From contig VGSQ01000017.1 of assembly GCA_016874975.1 (NCBI GenBank), positions 1-39,044 on the forward strand: a stretch of DNA of 39,044 nucleotides. The letters are read 5' to 3'. The first letter of the stretch is position 1. Each line of letters starts with the position of its first letter. This document shows, piece after piece, positions 32,475-39,044 of the stretch. The notes below the pieces were generated by a model. The model was not told the origin of the DNA and did no database searches. It saw only the letters and a list, made by a program, of their open reading frames with translations. Source of the stretch: Deltaproteobacteria bacterium. Lineage in GTDB: Bacteria; Desulfobacterota; Desulfobaccia; Desulfobaccales; 0-14-0-80-60-11. Both the position numbers and the translations under genes were made by a program.

Positions 32475-33308
32475 GTGATCTTACGAATTTTGGCCGTGAT
32501 GATGTGCTGGTGGATCTGCCTGGGCGCCCTCCCTGCAGCCGGAGAAGGCTGGCGCCACACGCCGCCCGCATGGAGGGAGTTGGGCCGGGGTTTAAGTTTT
32601 GCCGAAGTGAAGGTGCTCCTGGACGAGCGTGAGGTGGAAAGGCTGGCGGTGGTGAAGATCGACCCCGCCGCCAACGCCTTCCGGGTTTTTCACGGGAAGC
32701 CCCAAAGCCTCATCGATTGGCAGCAAGAAAGCCAGGCGCCGGTAGTCTTCAACGCGGGCTATTATGCGCCGGGGGGCAAACCGGTGGGACTCATTCTCAT
32801 GGACGGAAAGACGCTGGGGCCCCTCAGGAATCCCCGGATGCGGGGGATGTTCGTGGCCGAACCCAAAGGCATGTCGCCGGACCTGCCCCGGGCCACCATT
32901 CTGGATCTGGTGAACAGCCCCCTCACCCCCCAGAAATTGCCCTGGACCCAGGGGGTCCAATCCTTTCCCCTGCTGTTGGATTATAAAGGGCGCATCCGCG
33001 TGAGCCCGTCCGAAAAGGTCTCCCACCGCACCGTGGTGGCCACGGACCGCCAAGGCAATATCCTGGTTTTCAACACCGCCGACGCCTATTTCACGCTCTA
33101 TAACCTGGCGCAATTTCTCAAGGCCAGCGCTTTTGAAATCGACAGCGCCCTCAATCTGGACGGCGGCAGGGAGTCCCAGCTCTTCATCAAGACCAAGGAC
33201 TTCTCCTTCTTTTCCCCTTCGGACTGGGAAAGCCGCCTGGGCAGTCTCCTGGACCGGAAGCAATTCCTGTTGCCCACGGTGATCGGCGTTTTCCCGCGAC
33301 AGGAATAA
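32475..33308 (+). CDS. Exported phosphodiester glycosidase-family (NAGPA/DUF2233-like) protein
   Basis: 277 aa from GTG 32475 with AAGGAG upstream. Signal peptide (about residues 1-23, ending LPAAGEG). Core features: VVFNAGYYAPGGKPVGLILMDGK, LVNSPLTPQKLPWTQGVQSFPLLLDYKGRIRV, SHRTVVATDRQGNILVFNT, and NLDGGRESQLFIKT, which corresponds to the NLDGGGS-type motif of this fold. Members remove N-acetylglucosamine-1-phosphate-type caps or process exopolysaccharide and peptidoglycan sugars. The substrate is unknown. First gene of a three-gene plus-strand set. Confidence 0.88.
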   Translation: MILRILAVMMCWWICLGALPAAGEGWRHTPPAWRELGRGLSFAEVKVLLDEREVERLAVVKIDPAANAFRVFHGKPQSLIDWQQESQAPVVFNAGYYAPGGKPVGLILMDGKTLGPLRNPRMRGMFVAEPKGMSPDLPRATILDLVNSPLTPQKLPWTQGVQSFPLLLDYKGRIRVSPSEKVSHRTVVATDRQGNILVFNTADAYFTLYNLAQFLKASAFEIDSALNLDGGRESQLFIKTKDFSFFSPSDWESRLGSLLDRKQFLLPTVIGVFPRQE

Positions 33309-33313
33309 GCGCC

Positions 33314-33976
33314 GTGGCAGCTTATCTGGTTCTGGGAGCCGGCAAATTCGGCCGCCTGGCCCTGGAGCGCCTGAGCCGGATGGACCCGGAGGGGGTTTTC
33401 ACCCTGGTGGACCGCCGCCCTGCGGCCTTGGCGGCGGCGGCGGGCCTCCTCCGGGTGGAGCCGGTGGAGGGGGAGGCCTGCCGTTACCTGGCGGCCCACC
33501 TGCCCGGCCCGGCCCGCTGGGATTGGATTGTGCCCATGGTGCCGGAACACGTGGCCTGTTGCTGGCTTCGCCTGGGACCGCTGCGGGAGACGGCGTGGCA
33601 GACGACCCCGGTTCCGCCTGCCCTGGCCGCCTTGGCAGACGTGGCGCAGCGGGGGCGCGAGGGGGAGCTTTTTCTCAGCCGGGCGGCGCACCTCTGTCCC
33701 GACGACTGCCCGGAACCGCCGGAGGGATGTCCGGTCACCGGGGAGCCCCGAACACCGGCCCTGTTTGAGGTCCTGGCGGAACTGCAACTCCCGGGGTGGG
33801 ACCTGGTCGTGCTGCCCACCCAGCAGTTGGCCCCCGGAGTGGGGGGATACCGGCCGGCCGAACTCCTGGCGACGGCCTCCCGAATCCAGGCTGCCCGCCT
33901 GCCGGTGCTGCTGGCCACCGCCTGCCGGTGCCACGGAGTGGTGCACGGGCTGCGACGAAAGGGTGAGGCATGGTGA
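33314..33976 (+). CDS. Rossmann-like protein with a Cys cluster, function unknown
   Basis: 220 aa from a GTG 5 nt after the previous gene. The N terminus is a dinucleotide-binding motif ([18 protein letters not shown]-x-G-x2-G) with an acidic residue at the expected ribose position ([11 protein letters not shown]). The middle has a Cys cluster ([15 protein letters not shown]) and the end CRCHG, together enough to bind zinc or an Fe-S cluster. It resembles NAD-binding TrkA-N or saccharopine-reductase-like folds without the second domain. I do not recognise a specific family. It overlaps the sigma-54 activator by 7 nt. Confidence 0.65.
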   Translation: MAAYLVLGAGKFGRLALERLSRMDPEGVFTLVDRRPAALAAAAGLLRVEPVEGEACRYLAAHLPGPARWDWIVPMVPEHVACCWLRLGPLRETAWQTTPVPPALAALADVAQRGREGELFLSRAAHLCPDDCPEPPEGCPVTGEPRTPALFEVLAELQLPGWDLVVLPTQQLAPGVGGYRPAELLATASRIQAARLPVLLATACRCHGVVHGLRRKGEAW

Positions 33977-34914
33977 ATTTCGTTTTTCCCGGGGTCATGG
34001 GAGTCTCGCCCCGCATGCAGGAGGTGCAGAGGCTCCTGGAGTTGGTGGCCCCGGCTGAGGCCACCGTGCTCTTGCTGGGCGAAACGGGCACCGGCAAGGA
34101 ACTGGCGGCCCAGGCCATTCACCTGAACAGCCCCCGGGGACAGGGGCCCTTCGTGCTGGTGAACTGCGCCGCCCTGCCGGAGACGCTCCTGGAGAGCGAA
34201 CTGTTCGGTCATGAAAAGGGGGCCTTCACCGGGGCCACCGCCCGCAAGCAGGGGCGTTTCCTGCTGGCTCACCAGGGCTCCCTCTTTCTGGATGAAATCG
34301 GGGAGCTGAAACCGGTCACCCAGGCCAAGATTTTGCGGGTGCTCCAATCCCGGGAATTCGAACCCCTGGGCTCCAACCGCACCGTCAAGGTGGACGTGCG
34401 CATCATCGCCGCCACCAACCGGGACCTGCAGGCCATGGTGCACGCGGGTAGCTTCCGGGACGACCTCTACTTCCGCCTCAACGTCTTTCCGGTGCACCTG
34501 CCCCCCCTGCGGGAGCGTCAGGAGGACCTGCCCCTCCTGGCGGACCATTTCCTGAGGCATTTTGCCGAGAAATACCGGCGGGAGGTGACGGCGATGGCCC
34601 CGGAGGCGCTTCTGGCCTTCCAGAACTACCCCTGGCCCGGCAATATCCGGGAACTGGCCAATGTCCTGGAGTGGAGCGTCATCGTCTGCCAGGGCCGCAC
34701 CCTCCATCTGCAGGACCTGCCCGGGCACCTGCAACGCTACGCCTGGGCGCCGGCGGCGGCCGAGGGCGAGCCCACCCTGGCCGAACTGGAGCGCCAGCTC
34801 ATCATCCGCACCCTGGAGAAGATGGGCCACGACCGGGGACAGGCGGCCGCCGTCCTGGGCATCCCCCTGGAAGAGCTCAACCTGAAAATGCGCACCTATG
34901 GGTTGGAAGGCTGA
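33970..34914 (+). CDS. Sigma-54-dependent transcriptional activator lacking a sensory domain
   Basis: 314 aa. AAA+ domain from residue about 10: GETGTGKE (37-44), the sigma-54 contact loop GAFTGA (84-89), Walker [11 protein letters not shown], sensor NRDLQAM, Arg finger [11 protein letters not shown] and [17 protein letters not shown]. The C terminus has a Fis-like helix-turn-helix ([36 protein letters not shown]). There is no receiver, GAF or PAS domain before the AAA+ domain, so activity must be set by level, by a partner, or by the AAA+ domain itself, as in PspF. The overlap with the Rossmann protein suggests that partner. Confidence 0.92.
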   Translation: MVNFVFPGVMGVSPRMQEVQRLLELVAPAEATVLLLGETGTGKELAAQAIHLNSPRGQGPFVLVNCAALPETLLESELFGHEKGAFTGATARKQGRFLLAHQGSLFLDEIGELKPVTQAKILRVLQSREFEPLGSNRTVKVDVRIIAATNRDLQAMVHAGSFRDDLYFRLNVFPVHLPPLRERQEDLPLLADHFLRHFAEKYRREVTAMAPEALLAFQNYPWPGNIRELANVLEWSVIVCQGRTLHLQDLPGHLQRYAWAPAAAEGEPTLAELERQLIIRTLEKMGHDRGQAAAVLGIPLEELNLKMRTYGLEG

Positions 34915-35007
34915 ATATTCCCCCTCACCACCACCCTCTTTCCCCCCATTGTCATGCACCGCCTCCTGCGGTTTGGGAGAAGCGGATTTGAACATGGCAG
35001 GCATCGC

Positions 35008-35048
35008 TTGACAAACCTCGCATTAATATATAAATAGATATTTATGAA
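35008..35048 (+). promoter_or_regulatory. Sigma-70 promoter with overlapping ArsR-type operator
   Basis: TTGACA at 35008-35013 and TAAATA at 35031-35036 (17-bp spacer) form a promoter. ATAAAT-AGAT-ATTTAT (about 35030-35045), inside a longer AT-rich dyad, is the kind of palindrome bound by ArsR/SmtB repressors. Its position over the -10 box gives direct steric repression. Confidence 0.65.
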
Positions 35049-35092
35049 TATTTCCAGCAGGGGTCCCCTTGGCCTTGACGCCTTGCCCCTGA

Positions 35093-35479
35093 GTGAAAGT
35101 GAGGCGCATCAACCGTCCTTCCTGCCCGGTTGCCTTTGCGGCGACCACGGAGTCAAAGAACACCGGACCTGACGTGGCTGAGTTAAACCTGGAATCACTC
35201 GCTTTTCTCTGCAAAAGCCTGGGGGACGGCAACCGGCTGCGCATCCTTCTGGCCTTGCGGAACGGCCGGAAATCCGTGTCCCGGATTGTGGAGGAGCTGA
35301 ACCTGTCGCAACCGCTGGTATCACACCATCTCAAGGAGTTGCGGCGGGCCTTGCTGGTGACGGTGGAGCGACGGGGGCCTTTCGTCTATTACGGCATGAG
35401 CGACGGGCGGATCCTGGATTTCATCAGAGACCTGGAGGGGCTGGCCCGGGATTTGCTGGCGGGGAGAAACACCTTTTGA
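35093..35479 (+). CDS. ArsR/SmtB-family metal(loid)-responsive repressor
   Basis: 128 aa from GTG 35093; a second GTG at 35174 (VAELNLESL) would remove 27 odd residues and is possible. Winged helix: LAFLCKSLGDGNRLRILLALRNGRKSVSRIVEELNLSQPLVSHHLKELRRALLVTVERRGPFVYYGM. The classical metal-site ELCVCDL is replaced by GRKSVSRIVEEL. Its only cysteines are one in the N-terminal tail (PSCPV) and one in LAFLCKSL, so the inducer may bind elsewhere or be sensed otherwise. Seventeen nt before the first selenoprotein-like gene, same strand, with a palindromic operator upstream: autoregulated and heading the operon. Confidence 0.9.
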   Translation: MKVRRINRPSCPVAFAATTESKNTGPDVAELNLESLAFLCKSLGDGNRLRILLALRNGRKSVSRIVEELNLSQPLVSHHLKELRRALLVTVERRGPFVYYGMSDGRILDFIRDLEGLARDLLAGRNTF

Positions 35480-35496
35480 GATGCGGGAATGAGCCG

Positions 35497-35952
35497 ATGC
35501 AGGAAAACGAGCTTCTGCGCCTGATCAACGCCATGGAGCCGGAAGAGGCCCTCCGGACCCTGGCCGGGTTGGTGAAACGCCTGCTGGCGTTGCTGGGCGA
35601 GGCGGGGTGGTTTGACTTCGTGCAGCAACTGGCCGGGGATGCGGCTACGGACAAGGTGGCCAGCATGGTGCACCTCTGACTGGCGGAATGTCTGGGCGAA
35701 GGTGTCGACCCTACGCAGATGTGCCGCTCTCTGGTGGACAAGGTGGCCCGCCGACGGGAGCTTCCGGGCGCGGTGGAGCCCGGCCTGCTGGTCCTCTTTG
35801 AAGACTGGCTGGAGGAACTGGAGGCGGAGGCGGCCTCCCTGGTGGCCCGGGGCGAAGCGAACGACGCCGGGGACCTGGCCCGAACCTTGGGGATATCTCC
35901 GGCCGGAGCGGATTTTCTGCTCGCCCGCCTGCGGCAGGAGGGCGGAGGGTGA
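35497..35952 (+). CDS. Putative selenoprotein of unknown family (in-frame TGA = Sec61)
   Basis: The track shows two ORFs (ending 35679 and starting 35719) that lie in one frame separated only by TGA 35677-35679. Read through, they give 151 aa. The N-terminal half is helical (LLRLINAMEPEEALRTLAGLVKRLLALLG, then GWFDFVQQLAGDAATDKVAS). The TGA falls in MVHL-U-LAECLGEG, giving U-x3-C, with another Cys in QMCRSLVDKV; the rest is acidic and helical (LLVLFEDWLEELEAEAASLVARGE). There is no signal peptide, so it is cytosolic. The residue after the TGA frame stays open for 90 codons with the same codon bias, which argues against a pseudogene. I do not recognise a family; it follows arsR by 17 nt and shares an operon with two other TGA-containing genes. 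Confidence 0.72.
35694..35711 (+). promoter_or_regulatory. SECIS-like hairpin of the 151-aa gene
   Basis: GGGCG pairs with CG-A-CCC (one bulged A) around the loop AAGGTGT. The loop begins 19 nt after the TGA, within the 16-37 nt window of bacterial SECIS elements. Confidence 0.5.
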
Positions 35953-35983
35953 CCGGCGGCATTGAGGAAGGAGGGCGTGAGTG

Positions 35984-37723
35984 ATGCCCCTGAAGCGATC
36001 CATCCTGCTTGCCCTGGCGGCGTTGCTGCTGGCGGGAGGCGCCCTGTGGGTGGCGCACCGTCCGGCGCCGCCCCCCCGACAAGCCACCCTGGAGGACGTG
36101 CGCCGGGAGGCGGAGGCGGGAGGCTACCGGCTCATCACCACCGCGGAGCTGGGCCAACGGTACCAACAGGAACCGGCCGGCCTGCTCCTGGTGGACACGC
36201 GCCAGGACTGGGAATACCGGGCCGGCCATATCAAGGGCGCGGTGTCCTTCCCCCTGGAGCCCTCCGCCTGGGGCCGCTGGCGGGCCAAGAAGCCGCTGGC
36301 GGCGCTGCTGGGGCCCGATAAAAACAGGCTGGTGGTCTTCTACTGAGCGGGTCTGGCCTGAGCCCGCAGCGACTCGGCGGCCCGGGTGGCCGTTCAACTG
36401 GGATATGAGAATGTGTACCGGGACCCGGTGGGATTCCCGGCCTGGAAAGAGCAGGGTCTGCCCGTGGCCGCCACCCCCTGGTGCCCCCCCGAGGGGGACG
36501 GGTCCGAGTCCTGCCCCGGCCCCACCTCCGGTCTGGCCCTGGTGTGGACCCTCCTGGGGGTCTTTGCGGGCGGGCTGGCGCTCAACCTGACCCCCTGCGT
36601 CTATCCCCTCATTCCCATCACCGTCTCCTATTTCGGCGGTCAGAGCCCGGGCAGCAAGGCCCGCCTGGCGGTGCACGGCCTGCTCTATCTGGTGGGGCTG
36701 GCCGTGACCAACTCCCTGCTGGGGGTGGCGGCGGCCCTCACCGGCGGCCTCATGGGCGCGGCGCTGCAACACCCCGTGGTGGTGGTGGGGGTGGCCCTGG
36801 TGCTGGTCATCTTTGCCTCCAGCCTCTTCGGTTTCTGGGAGCTGCGCCTTCCCGCAGGGCTGACCCGGGCGGCCTCCCGCTCCTACATGGGCTATTTCGG
36901 CGCCTTCTTCATGGGCCTCACCCTGGGGGTGGTGGCCGCGCCCTGCATCGGCCCCTTTGTCCTGGGTCTGCTCACCTGGGTGGCCGGCCAGGGCTCCGCG
37001 TGGCTGGGGTTCATCGTCTTTTTCACCCTGAGCCTGGGGTTGGGGACGCCCCTCTTTGTCCTGGCCCTGTTTTCCGGCAGCCTGGACAGACTGCCCCGTT
37101 CCGGCGAATGGCTCCTCTGGGTGCGCCGCCTCATGGGCTGGGTGCTCCTGGCCATGGCCGCGTATTTCCTGCGCCCGCTGCTGCCCCAGGCCTGGGGCGT
37201 GTTCCTCCTGGGGGCGGTGGCCTTGCTGGCGGGGCTCCACCTGGGGGTCCTGGACCGCACCGCGGCGGTGGGCCGCGCCCTGGCCGGGCTCAAAGGCGCG
37301 GCCTGGATGGCGGGGATTATCATCGCCACCCTGATGATCGGCTCCTGGGCCCTGCGCGGCCCCGGCGTGGCCTGGCAGCCCTATTCGGACTCCCTCCTGG
37401 CCCAGGCCCAGAAGCTGGGCAAGCCGGTGATCATCGATTTCGCCGCGGACTGGTGCGCCCCCTGCCGGGAGCTGGAGGACATCACCTTCCATCATCCCCA
37501 GGTGGTGGAGAAGGCGGCCAAGGCCTTTGTCATGATCAAGGTGGACCTCACCCGCAAAGGCAACCCGCAGAGCCAGGCGTTGTTGGTCCGCTACCAGGTC
37601 AAGGGGGTGCCCACGGTGTTGTTTCTGGATAAGAACGGCCAGGAGTGCAAAGACCTGCGCCTGGTGGACTTCCTGCCGCCGGAGCCCTTCCTGGCCCGCA
37701 TGGACGCGGCGGCCGGCAAATAA
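35984..37723 (+). CDS. Putative double-selenocysteine rhodanese-DsbD-thioredoxin fusion
   Basis: The track splits it at TGA 36344-36346 and TGA 36359-36361; all pieces share one frame (579 aa). Signal anchor (residues about 6-22), then a periplasmic rhodanese domain (LLLVDTRQDWEYRAGHIKGAVSFPLEP). Its active loop VVFY-U-AGLA-U-ARSDSAAR matches the CxGxxC/RSxxAA loop of PspE-type rhodaneses, with both Cys replaced (U121, U126); the end GYENVYRDPVGFPAWKEQGLPV is normal. Next comes a CcdA/DsbD membrane domain with LTPCVYPLIPIT (C205) and AAPCIGPFV (C321). Last is a thioredoxin domain, DFAADWCAPCRELE (C491, C494) with cis-Pro VPT. ATG 35984 has AAGGAGG upstream. By DsbD analogy it takes electrons from cytosolic thioredoxin across the membrane. 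The extra domain suggests delivery to, or reduction of, persulfide or selenide-like species. Confidence 0.82.
36376..36394 (+). promoter_or_regulatory. SECIS-like hairpin of the rhodanese-DsbD fusion
   Basis: GGCGGCC pairs with GGCCGTT around the 5-nt loop CGGGT, which has G at position 2. The loop starts 21 nt after the second TGA and 36 nt after the first, so one element could serve both. Confidence 0.6.
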
Positions 37724-37742
37724 CTTCAGATGGGAGAAAACC

Positions 37743-38060
37743 ATGCTGAAAGTCAGATTCTTCCTCAACGAGCCCAACGGCAAGCCGTGAAAGCATTTCC
37801 TGAAGATGATGCCCAGGTTGGGCCAAAAGTACGACATTGAGATCGAGACCTTCTCCCAGCCCATCGCCGCCTACCAGACGGACGAATATTTTGAGATGGA
37901 CCTGCCCACCGCGCCCGCGGTGATGGTGGGGGAGGAGATCGTGGTGGAAGGCGCCGACGTGGACGAGACGCAGTTGGAGGGGGTGATCTGCCGGCGCCTG
38001 GGCCTGCCTCCGCCAGAACCCCGCAAGACCGGGTTCTGGGCGAGGCTGTTCGGCCGGTAG
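37743..38060 (+). CDS. Putative thioredoxin-fold selenoprotein (Sec16)
   Basis: ATG 37743 with GGGAG upstream, 19 nt after the fusion gene. TGA 37788-37790 is in frame with the track's ORF at 37806. Read through: 105 aa, MLKVRFFLNEPNGKP-U-KHFLKMM, where U16 sits at the N terminus of helix 1, the site of a thioredoxin/glutaredoxin active thiol. The later strands (KYDIEIETFSQ, PAVMVGEEIVVEG), the cis-Pro turn (PTAP, P58) and the C-terminal helix complete a thioredoxin fold. No resolving Cys is near U16, so it would act as a one-selenol enzyme or carrier. No signal peptide, so it is cytosolic. A basic/aromatic C-terminal end (RKTGFWARLFGR) may touch the membrane. A natural cytosolic partner for the DsbD-type neighbour. 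Confidence 0.78.
37811..37823 (+). promoter_or_regulatory. SECIS-like hairpin of the thioredoxin-fold gene
   Basis: GCCC pairs with GGGC around AGGTT, a loop with G at position 2. It begins 24 nt after the TGA. The stem is short (4 bp) but GC-only. Confidence 0.5.
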
Positions 38061-38116
38061 CCGGCGCGCCCGGGTCTGGAGACACCATTAAATGATGAGA
38101 AGTTACTCATAGTTAT

Positions 38117-38315
38117 GGTGCGCGGTGCGCACCCTACACAAGGCTGGGGGGGGAGAGCGTTCAGGGGTTGGGGGAGGGGGCAGGGGTCTGTGGCACAGGC
38201 TTTCCAGCCTGTGGAAGCCCCTGGCCCCCTCCCCCGCCACAACCTTGCACGTCAGTTTTTTTCTGGTTCCCAAGCTCCTGCTTGGGAACCGGCTTGCCCG
38301 CCAAGCTCTGCTTGG
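38117..38315. repeat. Palindrome cluster upstream of the TVP38 gene
   Basis: Non-coding stretch with GGTGCGC/GCGCACC (38117-38133), CACAGGC/GCCTGTG (38194-38213), GGTTCCCAAGC/GCTTGGGAACC (38265-38290) and CCAAGC/GCTTGG (about 38301-38315). The last abuts the AGGAGGTG ribosome site of the next gene. The CACAGGCT hairpin is the same family as that at 29879-29899. Confidence 0.75.
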
Positions 38316-38330
38316 CAGGAGGTGCGCCGC

Positions 38331-39029
38331 ATGCAGCCGGGCAGGTTCCGAGGTGGGGCGGTGGTCAAGGCCGCCGTCCTTATCGTCTTCATTGTCGCCG
38401 CGGTGATCACGGTGCGCACGCCCGCGGTGCGGGAACTGCTCACCGCGGACAAAATGGGCGCCTGGCTGGACGCCGCGGGCTTCTGGGCGCCCCTGGCCTT
38501 CATCCTCATTTATGCCGCGGGGGTCTGCCTCTTCATCCCCGGAACGGTGCTCACCACCCTGGGGGCCGCCATTTTCGGGGCCTACTGGGGGTTTGTGTAC
38601 GTCTGGCTCGGCGCCATGCTGGGGGCGGCGGGGGGATTTCTCATCGGCCGCCACCTGGGCCGGGAATTCGCCGCCTCCCTCATCGGGGACCGACTGCGGA
38701 AATACGACGACGCCATCGAACGGAACGGCTTCGCCACCGTGCTCTACCTGCGCCTGGTCTATTTCCCTTTCACCCCCATGAACTTCGGCATGGGGCTGAC
38801 CAAGGTGACCTTCCGGGATTACCTCCGGGGCACCGCCCTGGGCATCCTGGCCGGCACCTTCATTTTCACCTTTTTCGTGGGCGCCTTGAAAGAGGTCTGG
38901 GTCAGCGGCGACTGGGGCGGGCTGCTCTCCTGGAAGATTTTTGTGGCGCTGGCGCTCTTCGTCTTTTCCCTGTTCATCCCTAAAATCATCAACCGGTTGA
39001 AAGTCTGGAAAAGGCTCAAGGTCTCGTGA
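38331..39029 (+). CDS. TVP38/TMEM64 family (VTT-domain) membrane protein
   Basis: 232 aa from ATG 38331 with AGGAGGTG six bases upstream; the track's longer start runs through repeats. Family core: LIYAAGVCLFIPGTVLTTLGAAIFGAYWGFVYVWLGAMLGAAGGFLIGRHLGREFAASL, then LRKYDDAIERNGFATVLYLRLVYFPFTPMNFGMGLTKVTFRDYLRGTALGILAGTFIFTFFVGAL. About five membrane helices and a re-entrant loop; the bacterial role is unclear, with suggested links to lipid scrambling and to selenite or metal handling. The family often lies beside mercuric reductase-like flavoproteins. It is last in the arsR-selenoprotein cluster, but 270 bp of repeats separate it, so co-transcription is likely yet unproven. A possible next start codon lies at 39042. 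Confidence 0.9.
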   Translation: MQPGRFRGGAVVKAAVLIVFIVAAVITVRTPAVRELLTADKMGAWLDAAGFWAPLAFILIYAAGVCLFIPGTVLTTLGAAIFGAYWGFVYVWLGAMLGAAGGFLIGRHLGREFAASLIGDRLRKYDDAIERNGFATVLYLRLVYFPFTPMNFGMGLTKVTFRDYLRGTALGILAGTFIFTFFVGALKEVWVSGDWGGLLSWKIFVALALFVFSLFIPKIINRLKVWKRLKVS

Positions 39030-39044
39030 GGCAACGGCGGGATG

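Noticed and set aside
35711-37864. 717-aa minus-strand ORF opposite the selenoprotein genes
   Set aside because: His/Gly/Gln-rich low-complexity shadow. The opposite strand encodes intact rhodanese, DsbD and thioredoxin motifs.
35497-38060. Reading the three TGA-containing genes as pseudogenes or sequencing errors
   Set aside because: Every interruption is TGA, never TAA or TAG or a frameshift. All positions fit redox cysteines, downstream frames remain clean, and hairpins follow at SECIS distance. Still to be tested by genome context.
35497-38060. TGA read as tryptophan (alternative code)
   Set aside because: TGA serves as the normal stop for many genes here (yebC, ruvC, fliM, fliN, flhB), and the positions match Cys rather than Trp.

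Overview
The window is high-GC DNA from a motile, Gram-negative, probably anaerobic bacterium. The best guess is Desulfobacterota (former Deltaproteobacteria), from the flagellar gene order, a likely selenocysteine-rich gene set and the general style of the conserved genes. The exact lineage cannot be fixed from sequence alone. The track omits one real gene, macB, because it runs off the left edge, and it splits three genes at in-frame TGA codons.

Layout. 1-3296 (minus): macA-macB efflux pair, with macB cut by the window edge. 3918-5159 (minus): a beta-class DNA methyltransferase with a staphylococcal-nuclease-like tail. 5244-7731 (minus): rlmE-yebC-ruvC-ruvA, tightly coupled. 7971-19283 (plus): a long flagellar operon, fliL-M-N-O-P-Q-R-flhB-flhA-flhF-flhG-fliA, followed by three small accessory genes. 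It is preceded by a good sigma-54 promoter and a FleQ-type palindrome. 19481-21199: adenine deaminase. 21277-21428: tRNA-Gly(GCC) and tRNA-Cys(GCA).

21384-28726 is a 7.3-kb integrated element in tRNA-Cys, bounded by a 45-bp direct repeat. All its genes are on the minus strand: tyrosine integrase, XRE repressor, small unknowns, a DUF5681-type protein, a zinc-ribbon membrane protein, a helicase-like ATPase, a Prim-Pol primase, an AlpA-type regulator and one unknown. It carries replication genes but no capsid genes, so it looks like a satellite or plasmid-like integrative element. Two mirrored arrays of 9-bp repeats beside an AT-rich tract are origin-like. 28727-30740 is a graveyard of mobile DNA: a MITE-like hairpin, a gutted group II intron, 119-bp direct repeats, a dense palindrome cluster and a transposase fragment.

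30815-34914: a YggS-family protein and TatD (minus), then a secreted phosphodiester glycosidase-like protein, a Rossmann-like protein and a sensorless sigma-54 activator (plus).

35008-39029 is the most interesting part. An ArsR-type repressor with its own palindromic operator/promoter heads an apparent operon in which three consecutive genes contain in-frame TGA codons, four in total. The TGAs sit where redox-active cysteines belong. (a) A 151-aa unknown protein has one. (b) A 579-aa fusion of a rhodanese domain (CxGxxC replaced by UxGxxU), a DsbD/CcdA membrane domain and a thioredoxin domain has two. (c) A 105-aa thioredoxin-fold protein has one. Each TGA or TGA pair is followed by a hairpin that fits a bacterial SECIS element. 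A TVP38/TMEM64 membrane protein ends the cluster. I interpret this as a metal(loid)-responsive, selenocysteine-based trans-membrane thiol/persulfide relay. The selenocysteine reading is inferred from frame, position and hairpins; no Sec machinery lies in the window.
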